Positions 50,460 to 60,833 of a stretch of DNA of 64,000 nucleotides are shown in pieces (position 1 is the stretch's first letter; every line of letters begins with the position of its first letter). Where the stretch lies: assembly GCF_003259365.1 (NCBI RefSeq), contig NZ_QLLY01000002.1, forward strand, positions 1 to 64,000. Reading direction: 5' to 3'. Origin of the DNA: Streptomyces sp. PsTaAH-137 (GTDB taxonomy: Bacteria > Actinomycetota > Actinomycetes > Streptomycetales > Streptomycetaceae). The position numbers and the translations under genes were made by a program. Below the pieces are notes generated by a model. It made no database searches, was not told the DNA's origin, and saw nothing but the letters and a program-made list of their open reading frames with translations.

Positions 50460-50479
50460 GGGGCGCGGGGAACTGCGCG
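50460..50479 (-). repeat. 20-bp dispersed repeat, copy 7 (inverted)
   Basis: Exact reverse complement of the main unit, extended by TCA before it, so it mirrors copies 5 and 6 and could pair with them. Confidence 0.85.
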
Positions 50480-50516
50480 AGAAGCGGCCACCGGGTCGCG
50501 CTCGGAGAACTGCCCA

Positions 50517-50536
50517 GGGGCGCGGGGAACTGCGCG
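50517..50536 (-). repeat. 20-bp dispersed repeat, copy 8 (inverted)
   Basis: Exact reverse complement of the main unit, 57 bp after copy 7. Confidence 0.85.
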
Positions 50537-50580
50537 ACCGGCCACGGCGCGCTCGCAGTCGAGAGCGTGCTCGCGGAAGC

Positions 50581-50606
50581 GGGGTGGCACCCGTAGGTGC
50601 CGCCCC
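50581..50606 (-). terminator. Hairpin after polA
   Basis: Two 11-nt arms pair with one G-T wobble around a 4-nt loop, 26 bp after the polA stop. On the minus strand it is preceded by TTTTGGC. Confidence 0.65.
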
Positions 50607-50631
50607 GCCAAAAGGTCCCGGTCGCCGGAGG

Positions 50632-53391
50632 CTAGTGCGCTGCGGACTCCCAGTCGTTGCCCAGGCCCACCGAGACATCCAGCGGTGCGCGGAGCGTCAC
50701 GGCGTTGGCCATTTCGCGCCGGACCAGCTGCTCGGCGACGGCGGCCTCCCCCGCCGCGATCTCCAGCACGATTTCGTCGTGGACCTGAAGCAGCATCCGC
50801 GAAGAGAGCCCGGCCTCGGTGAGCGCCTTGTCGACGTTCAGCATCGCGATCTTCACGATGTCGGCGGCGGTGCCCTGGATCGGCGCGTTGAGCGCCATGC
50901 GCTCGGCCATCTCACGGCGCTGCCGGTTGTCCGAGTTCAGGTCGGGCAGATAGCGGCGCCGCCCGAGCACGGTCTCCGTGTAGCCGGTGGCGCGTGCCTC
51001 GTCGACCACGCGCCGCAGATAGTCACGGACCCCGCCGAACCGCTCGAAGTACGTGTCCATCAGGGCGCGGGCCTCACCGGCCTCGATGTTCAGCTGCTGC
51101 GAGAGCCCGAACGCGGAGAGCCCGTAGGCAAGGCCGTACGACATCGCCTTGATCTTGCGCCGCATCTCGGCGTCGACCTGGTCCCGCGCCACGCCGAAGA
51201 CCTGCGCGCCGACCGTGGTGTGCAGGTCCTCGCCGGACGCGAAGGCTTCGAGGAGTCCCTCGTCCTCGGAGAGGTGGGCCATGACGCGCAGCTCGATCTG
51301 GCTGTAGTCGGCGGTCATCAGCGACTCGAAGCCCTCGCCCACGACGAACCCGCGGCGGATCGCACGGCCCTCGTCGGTGCGGACCGGGATGTTCTGCAGG
51401 TTCGGGTCGGTCGACGACAGGCGGCCGGTCGCGGCGACCGTCTGGTTGAACGTGGTGTGGATGCGGCCGTCTGCGGCGATCGTCTTGATCAGGCCCTCGA
51501 CGGTGACGCGGAGCTTGGCCTGCTCACGGTGGCGCAGCATGATCACGGGCAGCTCGTGGTCGGTCTGCGTGGCCAGCCATGCCAGGGCGTCCGCGTCCGT
51601 CGTGTAACCGGTCTTGGTCTTCTTCGTCTTGGGCAGGTCCAGCTCGCCGAAGAAGACTTCCTGGAGCTGCTTGGGCGAGCCGAGGTTGAACTCGTGCCCG
51701 ACCGAGGCGTGGGCCTCCTTGACCGCCTGCTGGACGGCGCCGGCGAACATCTGCTCCATGGCCTCCAGGTGGGCGCGGTCGGCGGCGATGCCGTACCGCT
51801 CCAGGCGGGCGAGGAGCGCGGAGGTGGGCAGTTCGATGTCGGTGAGCAGCTCGGCGGCACCGACCTCCTTCAGCTTCTCGCCGAAGGCCTCGCCGAGGTC
51901 GAGGATGGCGCGGGCCTGCACCATGAGCGCGTCGGCCTCGGCCTGCTCGTCCTCCTCGGAGCCGAAGGCGAGCTGCCCGTCGGCGGCGCCGGCCGGGGCC
52001 AGCTCGCGGCCCAGGTACTCCAGGGACAGCGCGTCGAGCGCGAAGGAGCGGCGGCCCGGCTTGACCAGGTACGCGGCGAGCGCCGTGTCCATGGTGACGC
52101 CGTCGACGCTCCAGCCGTGCTCGGCGAAGACCCGCATCACGCTCTTGGCGTTGTGCAGCACCTTCGGCTTCGCCGCGTCGGCGAGCCAGGCGGCGAACGC
52201 CTTCTCGTCGGTCTCGTCGAGCGTGGCCGGGTCGAACCAGGCGGCCTCGCCACCGGCGGCGGCGAGCGCGACCTCGGTGACCGAGCCGGTGCCGAGCGAC
52301 CAGGTGTCGACGGAGGCGAGCCCGAGGACGGCCTTGCCGTGCTCGGCGAGCCACGGCGCGACCTCGCCGGTGGCCAGAACCGTGCCGTCCAGCTCGACGC
52401 CGGGCTCGGCCGGGGCCTCCTCGGCCTCGGCGGCGCCCGGGTCGACGGCGAACAGGCGCTCGCGCAGCGACGGGTTCCGGATCTCCAGGGTGTCCAGGAT
52501 CATCGCGATCGACGTGCGGTCGTAGGCGACGCGCTCCAGATCGGCGACGGTCTTCGGCAGCTCGACGTCGCGGACCATCTCGGTCAGGCGGCGGTTGAGC
52601 TTCACGGCCTCGATGTGGTCCCGGAAGTTCTGCCCGGCCTTGCCCTTGACCTCCTCGGCGCGCTCGACCAGCTCGGCGAACGAACCGAACTGGTTGATCC
52701 ACTTCGCCGCCGTCTTCTCCCCGACGCCGGGGATGCCCGGCAGGTTGTCCGACGGGTCGCCGCGCAGCGCCGCGAAGTCCGGGTACTGGGACGGGGTGAG
52801 GCCGTACTTCTCCTCGACCTTCTCCGGCGTGAACCGGGTCAGCTCGGAGACACCCTTCGTCGGGTACAGCACCGTCACGTTCTCCGAGACGAGCTGGAAG
52901 GAGTCGCGGTCGCCGGTGACGATGAGGACCTCGAAGCCCGCCGCCTCGGCCTGCGTGGCGAGCGTGGCGATGATGTCGTCGGCCTCGAAGCCGTCGACGG
53001 CGAAGCGCGGGGTGTGCATCGCGTCGAGAAGCTCGCCGATCAGCTCGACCTGGCCCTTGAACTCGTCCGGGGTCTTCGACCGGTTCGCCTTGTACTCGGT
53101 GAACTCCTCGGACCGCCACGTCTTGCGGGACACGTCGAACGCCACCGCGAAGTGCGTGGGCGCCTCGTCGCGCAGCGTGTTCGCCAGCATCGACGCGAAG
53201 CCGTAGATCGCGTTCGTCGGCTGGCCCGACGCCGTCGTGAAGTTCTCCGCGGGCAGCGCGAAGAACGCGCGGTAGGCCAGCGAATGCCCGTCCATGAGCA
53301 TCAGCCGGGGCTTCCCACCAGCACCGCTGTCCGCCGCCTTCGTCGCGGGAGCCGCCGTCTTCTTCGCCGTCTTCGCTGCTTTTTCTGCCAC
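50632..53391 (-). CDS. polA: DNA polymerase I
   Basis: A 919-residue DNA polymerase for Okazaki fragment processing and repair. The N-terminal 5'-3' exonuclease (about 25-320) has LMDGHSLAYRAFFA, GFEADDIIATLA, TGDRDSFQLV and DNLPGIPGVGEKTAAKW. The middle region (about 340-520) has the shape of a 3'-5' exonuclease but lacks its acidic metal-binding motif, so proofreading is probably absent. The polymerase domain has motif A TADYSQIELRVMAHLS, motif B RRKIKAMSYGLAYGLS and motif C LLQVHDEIVLE. The Ala/Lys-rich start is normal for Streptomyces. GTG at 53391 is preferred to GTG at 53415. Diverges from the FdhF-like gene. Confidence 0.95.
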   Translation of the reverse strand: MAEKAAKTAKKTAAPATKAADSGAGGKPRLMLMDGHSLAYRAFFALPAENFTTASGQPTNAIYGFASMLANTLRDEAPTHFAVAFDVSRKTWRSEEFTEYKANRSKTPDEFKGQVELIGELLDAMHTPRFAVDGFEADDIIATLATQAEAAGFEVLIVTGDRDSFQLVSENVTVLYPTKGVSELTRFTPEKVEEKYGLTPSQYPDFAALRGDPSDNLPGIPGVGEKTAAKWINQFGSFAELVERAEEVKGKAGQNFRDHIEAVKLNRRLTEMVRDVELPKTVADLERVAYDRTSIAMILDTLEIRNPSLRERLFAVDPGAAEAEEAPAEPGVELDGTVLATGEVAPWLAEHGKAVLGLASVDTWSLGTGSVTEVALAAAGGEAAWFDPATLDETDEKAFAAWLADAAKPKVLHNAKSVMRVFAEHGWSVDGVTMDTALAAYLVKPGRRSFALDALSLEYLGRELAPAGAADGQLAFGSEEDEQAEADALMVQARAILDLGEAFGEKLKEVGAAELLTDIELPTSALLARLERYGIAADRAHLEAMEQMFAGAVQQAVKEAHASVGHEFNLGSPKQLQEVFFGELDLPKTKKTKTGYTTDADALAWLATQTDHELPVIMLRHREQAKLRVTVEGLIKTIAADGRIHTTFNQTVAATGRLSSTDPNLQNIPVRTDEGRAIRRGFVVGEGFESLMTADYSQIELRVMAHLSEDEGLLEAFASGEDLHTTVGAQVFGVARDQVDAEMRRKIKAMSYGLAYGLSAFGLSQQLNIEAGEARALMDTYFERFGGVRDYLRRVVDEARATGYTETVLGRRRYLPDLNSDNRQRREMAERMALNAPIQGTAADIVKIAMLNVDKALTEAGLSSRMLLQVHDEIVLEIAAGEAAVAEQLVRREMANAVTLRAPLDVSVGLGNDWESAAH

Positions 53392-53534
53392 GTCCCCGAT
53401 CCTGCCAGACCCCACTGACAGTCCGGTCCACCCCGCCCGGACGGCGGCGCTGTCGGACCTCCGTGCGAGGATCGGAGAGGTAGCTCACAGCACGCCCGCA
53501 CGACCTCGCAGGACCGCTCGAAGGGGAGCCCGAC

Positions 53535-55811
<2,277 letters not shown>

Positions 55812-55861
55812 GCGTTCGCTCAGCCAAGGACATGCCGGCACGACGGACGGAGCAGGGCCCC

Positions 55862-56344
55862 ATGGGCGAGCAGAACCAGGTGAAGTTCCCGCAGGAAGTC
55901 CTCGACGAGTACAAGGACTACGGCATCGACCTGCCCGCGCTGTTCTCCGCAGGGCATCTCGGCACCCGCATGGGCATCGAGATCAAGGAGGCGTCCGCGG
56001 ACCGTGTCGTCGCCACCATGCCCGTCGAGGGCAACACCCAGCCCTACGGCCTGCTGCACGGCGGCGCCTCCGCCGTGCTCGCCGAGACCATCGGCTCGGT
56101 CGGCGCGATGCTGCACGGCGGCATCGGCCGGCTCGCCGTCGGCGTCGACCTGAACTGCACGCACCACCGCAGCGCCCGCTCCGGCCACGTCACCGGTGTG
56201 GCCACGCCCGTGCACCGCGGCCGCACCACGGCCACGTACGACATCGTGATCACCGACGAGCAGGACAGGCGGGTCTGCTCGGCCCGCCTGACCTGCCTGC
56301 TCAAGGACGCCCCTCTGACCGACTCGGCGCCACCGGCAGCGTGA
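55862..56344 (+). CDS. PaaI-family hotdog thioesterase
   Basis: A 160-residue acyl-CoA thioesterase-like protein with a single hotdog domain. The diagnostic segment VEGNTQPYGLLHGGASAVLAETIGSVGA (about 60-87) contains the active-site HGG and acidic residue. AVGVDLNCTHHRSARSGHVTG follows on the next strand. PaaI-type enzymes hydrolyse aryl- or acyl-CoA. The start is the ATG at 55862; an in-frame ATG at 55832 would add 10 residues. It could be co-transcribed with the FdhF-like gene. Its end overlaps the convergent dipeptidyl-peptidase gene by 44 bp. Confidence 0.88.
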   Translation: MGEQNQVKFPQEVLDEYKDYGIDLPALFSAGHLGTRMGIEIKEASADRVVATMPVEGNTQPYGLLHGGASAVLAETIGSVGAMLHGGIGRLAVGVDLNCTHHRSARSGHVTGVATPVHRGRTTATYDIVITDEQDRRVCSARLTCLLKDAPLTDSAPPAA

Positions 56345-58259
56345 GCGACCCGGCCCCGGCGCGCACGGTCATCGTCGTGCCCGCCGGGTAGCGAAGGGTG
56401 TAGTCGTGGTCGGTCGAGATCAGGACCACGCCGAGCCGGTGCCCGGCCTTGAACACGTAGTCCTCCGGCTGCAGATCCCACCGCAGCCGGTACTCGCGGC
56501 CCTCCACGACCTCGGACTGGCGCGCGGCCGATTTCCGGTTGCGCGCGTCCAGCCAGCCCCGCGTCACGATCTTGTAGTCGGCGGTCTCGGTGGCGTGTTT
56601 CGCGCGGTACGCGCAGCCCGTCTCGGCGGGCAGCCCCGGCACCCCCTCGCCGTAGCAGACCTGCCGCGAGGTGTCGGTGACCGTGCCGGCGGTGGCGCGG
56701 GTGTCCCGGCCGTAGTCGACCAGCAGCGCGGTCACGTACGGCGAGGTGCCCGACAGCGAGGCGCGGATGTCGATCGCGGGCACCCCGTTGAGCCGGACGT
56801 CGCGGTCCAGGGCGTCCGTCGTGTACGCGAGCCGGTTCGTGTTCGCCGCGTCGGGCGACGTCACCAGCTGCTCGGCGGGGACGGTACGGCCCGCGTCGGT
56901 CAGCGACCGCACCACCGACGGACCCGCGGACCTGCCGAGCGTGCCGTCGGCGCGCAGCCGCAGCGTCGTGTCACGCGTACCGGGCTCCGGCCAGTCCGCC
57001 TGCTGCCGCCAGCCGAAGTCCGCCTGTTCCACATCGACCCGCGGCTCGTCCAGGACGCCGTTGCGGATGCCGTAGAGCCAGTGGTCGAACCAGTGGTGGA
57101 CCTGACGCAGCCACTCCTCCGTGCGCAGCGGCATCGGATTGGCGTGCCCCGCCTGGTGCAGCCACAGCTTGCGCGGCACGTGGTTCCTCTTCAGGGCGTC
57201 CCACAGCGCGCCCGCGTTCTTGGTCTTCACGTTCCAGTCGTTGAGCCCGTGCACGACGAAGACGCCCGCCCTGATCCTCCCGACGTCCTTGATGTAGTCG
57301 CGTTCGTCCCAGTACGGCGACCAGTCGCCGCTCACCCGGTCCTGGTCGCGTTCGAGCGCGTCCAGCACCGGCTTGCAGATCTCCTGGTCGGCGCGCGAGT
57401 ACACGTAGCGGGCGAGGACGTCGGTGTCCTCGCCCTGGTAGGTGCCGGGTGCCACGACCCCGCCGTTCGCCCGGTAGTAGTCGTACCAGGACGAGATCCC
57501 GGAGATCGGCACGATCGCCTTGAGGCCCTTGACGCCCGTGGTCGCGACGGCCGTCGGCAGCGTGCCGTTGTAGGAGATCCCCATCATCGCGGCGTTCCCC
57601 GTCGACCAGTCCGCACGGACCTCGCGCCCGTCGGGGTCCCAGCCCTTGGCCCGGCCGCCCAGCCAGTCGACGGCCGCCTTCGCGCCCAGCGTCTCGTTGC
57701 GGCCGCCCGAGGTCGGGCAGCCGGTGGAGCCGCCCGTACCGAGACTGTCGACCTGCGCGACCGCGTATCCGCGCGGCAGGAAGTAGTTGTCGTAGTAGCC
57801 GGAGTACGCGACCGCGGGACCGGTCGGTCCCGGCTTCCCCGCCGTGCGCCGCGCCGCCGCGCCCGCCACCGGCAGCCCGTCCTCGTCGAGATCCACCTCG
57901 TGGTTCGGGACATCGTTGCCACCGGCCCAGTACGGGCTCGCCTCGATGATCGTGGCGACCTTCAGCCCCGCCGCGCCGGTCTCCTTGGGCCGCAGGATCC
58001 GCATCCTCACGGTGTCCCGCCTGCCGTCGCCGTCGCTGTCGACCTCCGTCCGGACGTCGACCTCCTGGTAGACGGCGTCGGCCCGGGAGAAGACGGGCTG
58101 CGTCTCCTGCCCCGAGATCTTCAACTCCGCCCTGCCGGGCGCCTCCTGGACGGCGTGCGCGGCCGGCGCCGCCAGGCCGAGGACCAGCGCGCCCGCCACG
58201 GCCAACGTGGATGCGCCACGCGATCTGCGTCTGCCGGTGGTACGTGCGGATCTCACCAT
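56301..58259 (-). CDS. Secreted X-Pro dipeptidyl-peptidase (S15 family)
   Basis: A 652-residue exported serine peptidase. The signal peptide covers 1-36 (ending APAAHA). The alpha/beta-hydrolase domain of family S15 has the nucleophile elbow GNAAMMGISYNGTLPTAVATTG (Ser near residue 228), VVHGLNDWNVKTKNAGALW with the acid residue, and HQAGHANPMP with the catalytic His. A C-terminal beta-sandwich follows, with WLDARNRKSAARQSEVVEGREYRLRWDLQPEDYVFKAGHRLGVVL. These enzymes release Xaa-Pro dipeptides. The ATG at 58259 has CCCAGGAGG upstream, a very strong ribosome site. A small leader frame with its own ribosome site lies just upstream. Confidence 0.92.
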   Translation of the reverse strand: MVRSARTTGRRRSRGASTLAVAGALVLGLAAPAAHAVQEAPGRAELKISGQETQPVFSRADAVYQEVDVRTEVDSDGDGRRDTVRMRILRPKETGAAGLKVATIIEASPYWAGGNDVPNHEVDLDEDGLPVAGAAARRTAGKPGPTGPAVAYSGYYDNYFLPRGYAVAQVDSLGTGGSTGCPTSGGRNETLGAKAAVDWLGGRAKGWDPDGREVRADWSTGNAAMMGISYNGTLPTAVATTGVKGLKAIVPISGISSWYDYYRANGGVVAPGTYQGEDTDVLARYVYSRADQEICKPVLDALERDQDRVSGDWSPYWDERDYIKDVGRIRAGVFVVHGLNDWNVKTKNAGALWDALKRNHVPRKLWLHQAGHANPMPLRTEEWLRQVHHWFDHWLYGIRNGVLDEPRVDVEQADFGWRQQADWPEPGTRDTTLRLRADGTLGRSAGPSVVRSLTDAGRTVPAEQLVTSPDAANTNRLAYTTDALDRDVRLNGVPAIDIRASLSGTSPYVTALLVDYGRDTRATAGTVTDTSRQVCYGEGVPGLPAETGCAYRAKHATETADYKIVTRGWLDARNRKSAARQSEVVEGREYRLRWDLQPEDYVFKAGHRLGVVLISTDHDYTLRYPAGTTMTVRAGAGSLTLPVAPSRSEGRP

Positions 58260-58304
58260 CGTGCCTCCTGGGCGCGGTAAGGGAGTTCACTCACGGGACG
58301 CCTG

Positions 58305-58388
58305 TCATTCCACCGCGCCGCCCGGCCGCCCGCCAGAGGGCCCCGCGCCCCTGACCCGATCCGCACCGCCACGGGCGGAAGCACTCAC
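58305..58388 (-). CDS. Possible 27-codon leader peptide upstream of the dipeptidyl-peptidase
   Basis: A short frame starting at GTG 58388, with AAGGAGG five bases upstream, one of the best ribosome sites in the window. It encodes a small Gly/Arg/Ala-rich peptide ending GRPGGAVE, then stops 45 bp before the dipeptidyl-peptidase start. Size and sequence give no family. It might be a translated leader controlling the downstream gene, or the ribosome site could be chance. Confidence 0.35.
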   Translation of the reverse strand: MSASARGGADRVRGAGPSGGRPGGAVE

Positions 58389-58406
58389 TCCGGCCTCCTT
58401 CCGGAC

Positions 58407-59309
58407 ATGACCGGCATCGGGCCCGTGGAGCCGTACGACCCCGACGACGCACCCCGCCCCCGGACACCCGCCACACCCTCGCCACCCGGAGCCGGAACCG
58501 ACACCCTCGGTAGCGACTCCCCACGCCTGCCGAACCGCTGGGCCACGCTCCCCGCACGCCGCCGCCGGCTCCTCGCCCTCGGCGCCGCCGACCTCACCGC
58601 CGGCCCGGCGACCGCCACCCCGCTCCTCCCGGCGAACCCCCGCACCCCCACCCTCGGCCCGTGGCCCGCCCCGGCGACCCATCTGCGCCACGACGGCCCC
58701 GCGGCCACCCGCGGCACCTTCCCGTTCACCGTCCGCGTCGCCCGCGGCTGTGGCATGACACCCAGTCACATACGGTCCGGAACTGCACAGTTGGCGGCCC
58801 ACGTCACTCCGGCCACACCTTTCACAGCAGCCGCACAAGCTCCCCGCGCCCTCCGCGCACGCATCACCGTCCGCTCCTGCGCCGCACTCCCCCGCGCCCT
58901 CGACAAGACCCACCTCGACGCCACCCCGCCCAACCGACGCGACCGACGGCGCCACAGATTCCTCCTCGCCGACCGCCACCCGCACGCCCTCCTCCACCAC
59001 TCCCACCCCGTCCGCCGCGCCCGCGAAACACCTCCCGGCCCCATGACGCCCGCGGCACGAACTCACACAGCGGTAACAGCCAGTTACCTCTGCCGCAACG
59101 AAGCAATGAGAAGGTCACGCGCCGCCACCATGCCCCGCGCGCCCCGCCCCCGACGGACACAACCCCCCGAACCGCCCACCACCCACCCGACCAAGATCAC
59201 CTCAAGTCCCATGCAAGAACAGGGCGTTCTCGTCAAGCGATCTTTTCCGCCACCGGAACATCCGCCCCAATCGCCCACACCGCACCTCACCGAAACCGCC
59301 CCGGCATAA
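58407..59309 (+). CDS. Hypothetical protein, possibly decaying Tat-signal-family gene
   Basis: An open frame of 300 codons. Its start, MTGIGPVEPYDPDDAP, and a later ITVRSCAALPRALD resemble what I recall of a Streptomyces family of small membrane-anchored proteins that also end near LLxxRY/H-x-x-AL (here FLLADRHPHALL). The expected membrane segment after RWATLPARRRR is replaced by a weakly hydrophobic stretch. Strong third-position GC covers about 58407-58750 and 58830-59035, with weaker bias between and after. There is no ribosome site upstream. The region after 59040 looks non-coding, so the real gene may once have ended there. Functional status is uncertain. Confidence 0.45.
   Translation: MTGIGPVEPYDPDDAPRPRTPATPSPPGAGTDTLGSDSPRLPNRWATLPARRRRLLALGAADLTAGPATATPLLPANPRTPTLGPWPAPATHLRHDGPAATRGTFPFTVRVARGCGMTPSHIRSGTAQLAAHVTPATPFTAAAQAPRALRARITVRSCAALPRALDKTHLDATPPNRRDRRRHRFLLADRHPHALLHHSHPVRRARETPPGPMTPAARTHTAVTASYLCRNEAMRRSRAATMPRAPRPRRTQPPEPPTTHPTKITSSPMQEQGVLVKRSFPPPEHPPQSPTPHLTETAPA
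59072..59088. promoter_or_regulatory. Palindrome GGTAAC-N5-GTTACC
   Basis: A perfect 6-bp inverted repeat with a 5-nt spacer, in AT-richer sequence about 400 bp upstream of the branched-chain amino acid transporter genes. It could be an operator; the cognate regulator is unknown. Confidence 0.35.
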
Positions 59310-59482
59310 CAAGAGCGTCACAGCCTCTCCCGCACCCACGCTGCACTCCCCCACCTGCGCTTATAGTCACGGCCAGTCACCGCGCCGCCGGGCGCGTCAC
59401 TTGCACGGCCCTGTACCACCCGTACGGCCCGGCGAGACACACGGCCCCCGACCAAAGGGCCGCGCCAGGGAGAGGATTGATC

Positions 59483-60712
59483 GTGCGACACCGTTCTCAG
59501 CTCATACTCACCGCAGTGCTCACGACCGGAGCACTCACGCTCAGCGCCTGCGGATCGCGCGACGACAGCGGAGACAAGTCCGGCGACAAGAGCAACACCA
59601 CCGTCGTCATCGGCGTCGACGCCCCCCTCAGCGGCGACCTGTCGGCCATCGGCATCGGCATCAAGAACTCCGTCGACCTGGCCGCCAAGACCGCCAACAA
59701 GAACAAGGAAGTCCCCGGCGTCACCTTCCAGATCAAGGCCCTGGACGACGTCGCGAACCCCTCCACCGGCGGCCAGAACGCCACCACCCTCGTCGGCAAC
59801 AAGGACGTCCTCGGCGTCGTCGGCCCGCTGAACTCCAGCGTCGCCCAGTCGATGCAGAAGACCTTCAACTCCGCGAACCTGGTGGAGATCTCGCCCGCGA
59901 ACACGGCCCCCGAACTGACCCAGGGCGCCAACTACCTGAAGTCGAAGTCCCGCCAGTTCAAGTCGTACTTCCGCACCGCCACCACCGACGCCCTCCAGGG
60001 CCCGTACGCCGCCCAGTACGCGTACAACACCCTGAAGCTCAAGACGGTCTACTCCGTCGACGACAAGAAGACCTACGGCGCCGGTCTGGCCCGCACCTTC
60101 CGCACGGAATTCGCCAAACTCGGCGGCAAGGTCGTCGCCACCGACCACATCAACCCCGACGACCGCGACTTCGGCGCCATCGCCACCAAGATCAAGAACT
60201 CCAAGGCCGACTTCGTCTACTACGGCGGCGAATACCCCGCCGGCGCCCCGCTCTCCAAGCAGATCAAGGACGCCGGAGCCAAGATCCCCGTCATCGGCGG
60301 CGACGCCCTCCAGAGCGCCGACTACGTCAAGCTCGCCGGCAAGAACGCCGAAGGCGACTTCGCCACCTCCGTCGGCGCCCCGCCCGAGCAGCTCGACACC
60401 GCCAAGAAGTTCATCGCCGACTACCAGGCCGGCGGCTACAGCGAGCCCTACGAGACCTACGGCGCCCTCTCCTACGACGCCGCCTGGGCCATCATCCAGG
60501 CCGTCAAGAGCGTCGTGAACGACAACGACGGCAAGCTCCCCGCCGACGCCCGCGCCAAGATCACCGAGGCCACCCAGAAGGTCTCCTTCAACGGCGTCAC
60601 CGGCCAGGTCGCCTTCGACGAATACGGCGACACCACCAACCGCACCCTGACCGTCTACCAGGTCAAGGACGGCAAGCACACCCCGGTCAAGACCGGCGAG
60701 CTGGAGAAGTAA
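59483..60712 (+). CDS. Branched-chain amino acid ABC transporter, substrate-binding lipoprotein
   Basis: A 409-residue secreted lipoprotein that captures leucine, isoleucine, valine or related compounds for the ABC transporter encoded next to it. A signal peptide ends in the lipobox LTLSAC (Cys about 23). The mature protein has the type I periplasmic-binding fold: VVIGVDAPLSGDLSAIGIGIKNSVDLA, GVVGPLNSSVAQSMQKTF, VEISPANTAPELT and the hinge-proximal YETYGALSYDAAWAII. The GTG at 59483 has AGGGAGAGGA upstream. A GC-rich hairpin separates it from livH, which may let the binding protein be made in excess. Confidence 0.92.
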   Translation: MRHRSQLILTAVLTTGALTLSACGSRDDSGDKSGDKSNTTVVIGVDAPLSGDLSAIGIGIKNSVDLAAKTANKNKEVPGVTFQIKALDDVANPSTGGQNATTLVGNKDVLGVVGPLNSSVAQSMQKTFNSANLVEISPANTAPELTQGANYLKSKSRQFKSYFRTATTDALQGPYAAQYAYNTLKLKTVYSVDDKKTYGAGLARTFRTEFAKLGGKVVATDHINPDDRDFGAIATKIKNSKADFVYYGGEYPAGAPLSKQIKDAGAKIPVIGGDALQSADYVKLAGKNAEGDFATSVGAPPEQLDTAKKFIADYQAGGYSEPYETYGALSYDAAWAIIQAVKSVVNDNDGKLPADARAKITEATQKVSFNGVTGQVAFDEYGDTTNRTLTVYQVKDGKHTPVKTGELEK

Positions 60713-60768
60713 CCACCGCACCCACCCCGCGGTACCCCTCTCCGGGATCCCACCGCACCAGCCCACAC

Positions 60769-60801
60769 GGCGCGGGGGGCACCACAACAGCCCCCCGCGC
60801 C
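60769..60801 (+). terminator. Hairpin between binding-protein gene and livH
   Basis: A perfect 12-bp stem (60769-60780 with 60790-60801) and a 9-nt loop. It may act as an attenuator or RNA-stabilising element. Confidence 0.65.
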
Positions 60802-60833
60802 TTCGCACTTGAGACAACCTCGGAGGCCCAGCG

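Larger units (their letters stand above)
50150..50631. other. Repeat-rich intergenic region between polA and beta-lactamase-like gene
   Basis: About 480 bp without a gene. It holds four copies of the 20-bp repeat, two in each orientation, plus further hairpin-forming sequence (50432-50459; 50581-50606). It lies downstream of polA and upstream of the beta-lactamase-like gene. Confidence 0.65.

Noticed and set aside
50149-53418. A 1,089-codon plus-strand frame opposite polA
   Set aside because: PolA motifs are complete on the other strand; this frame has no ribosome site or recognisable domain and is a GC-bias artefact.
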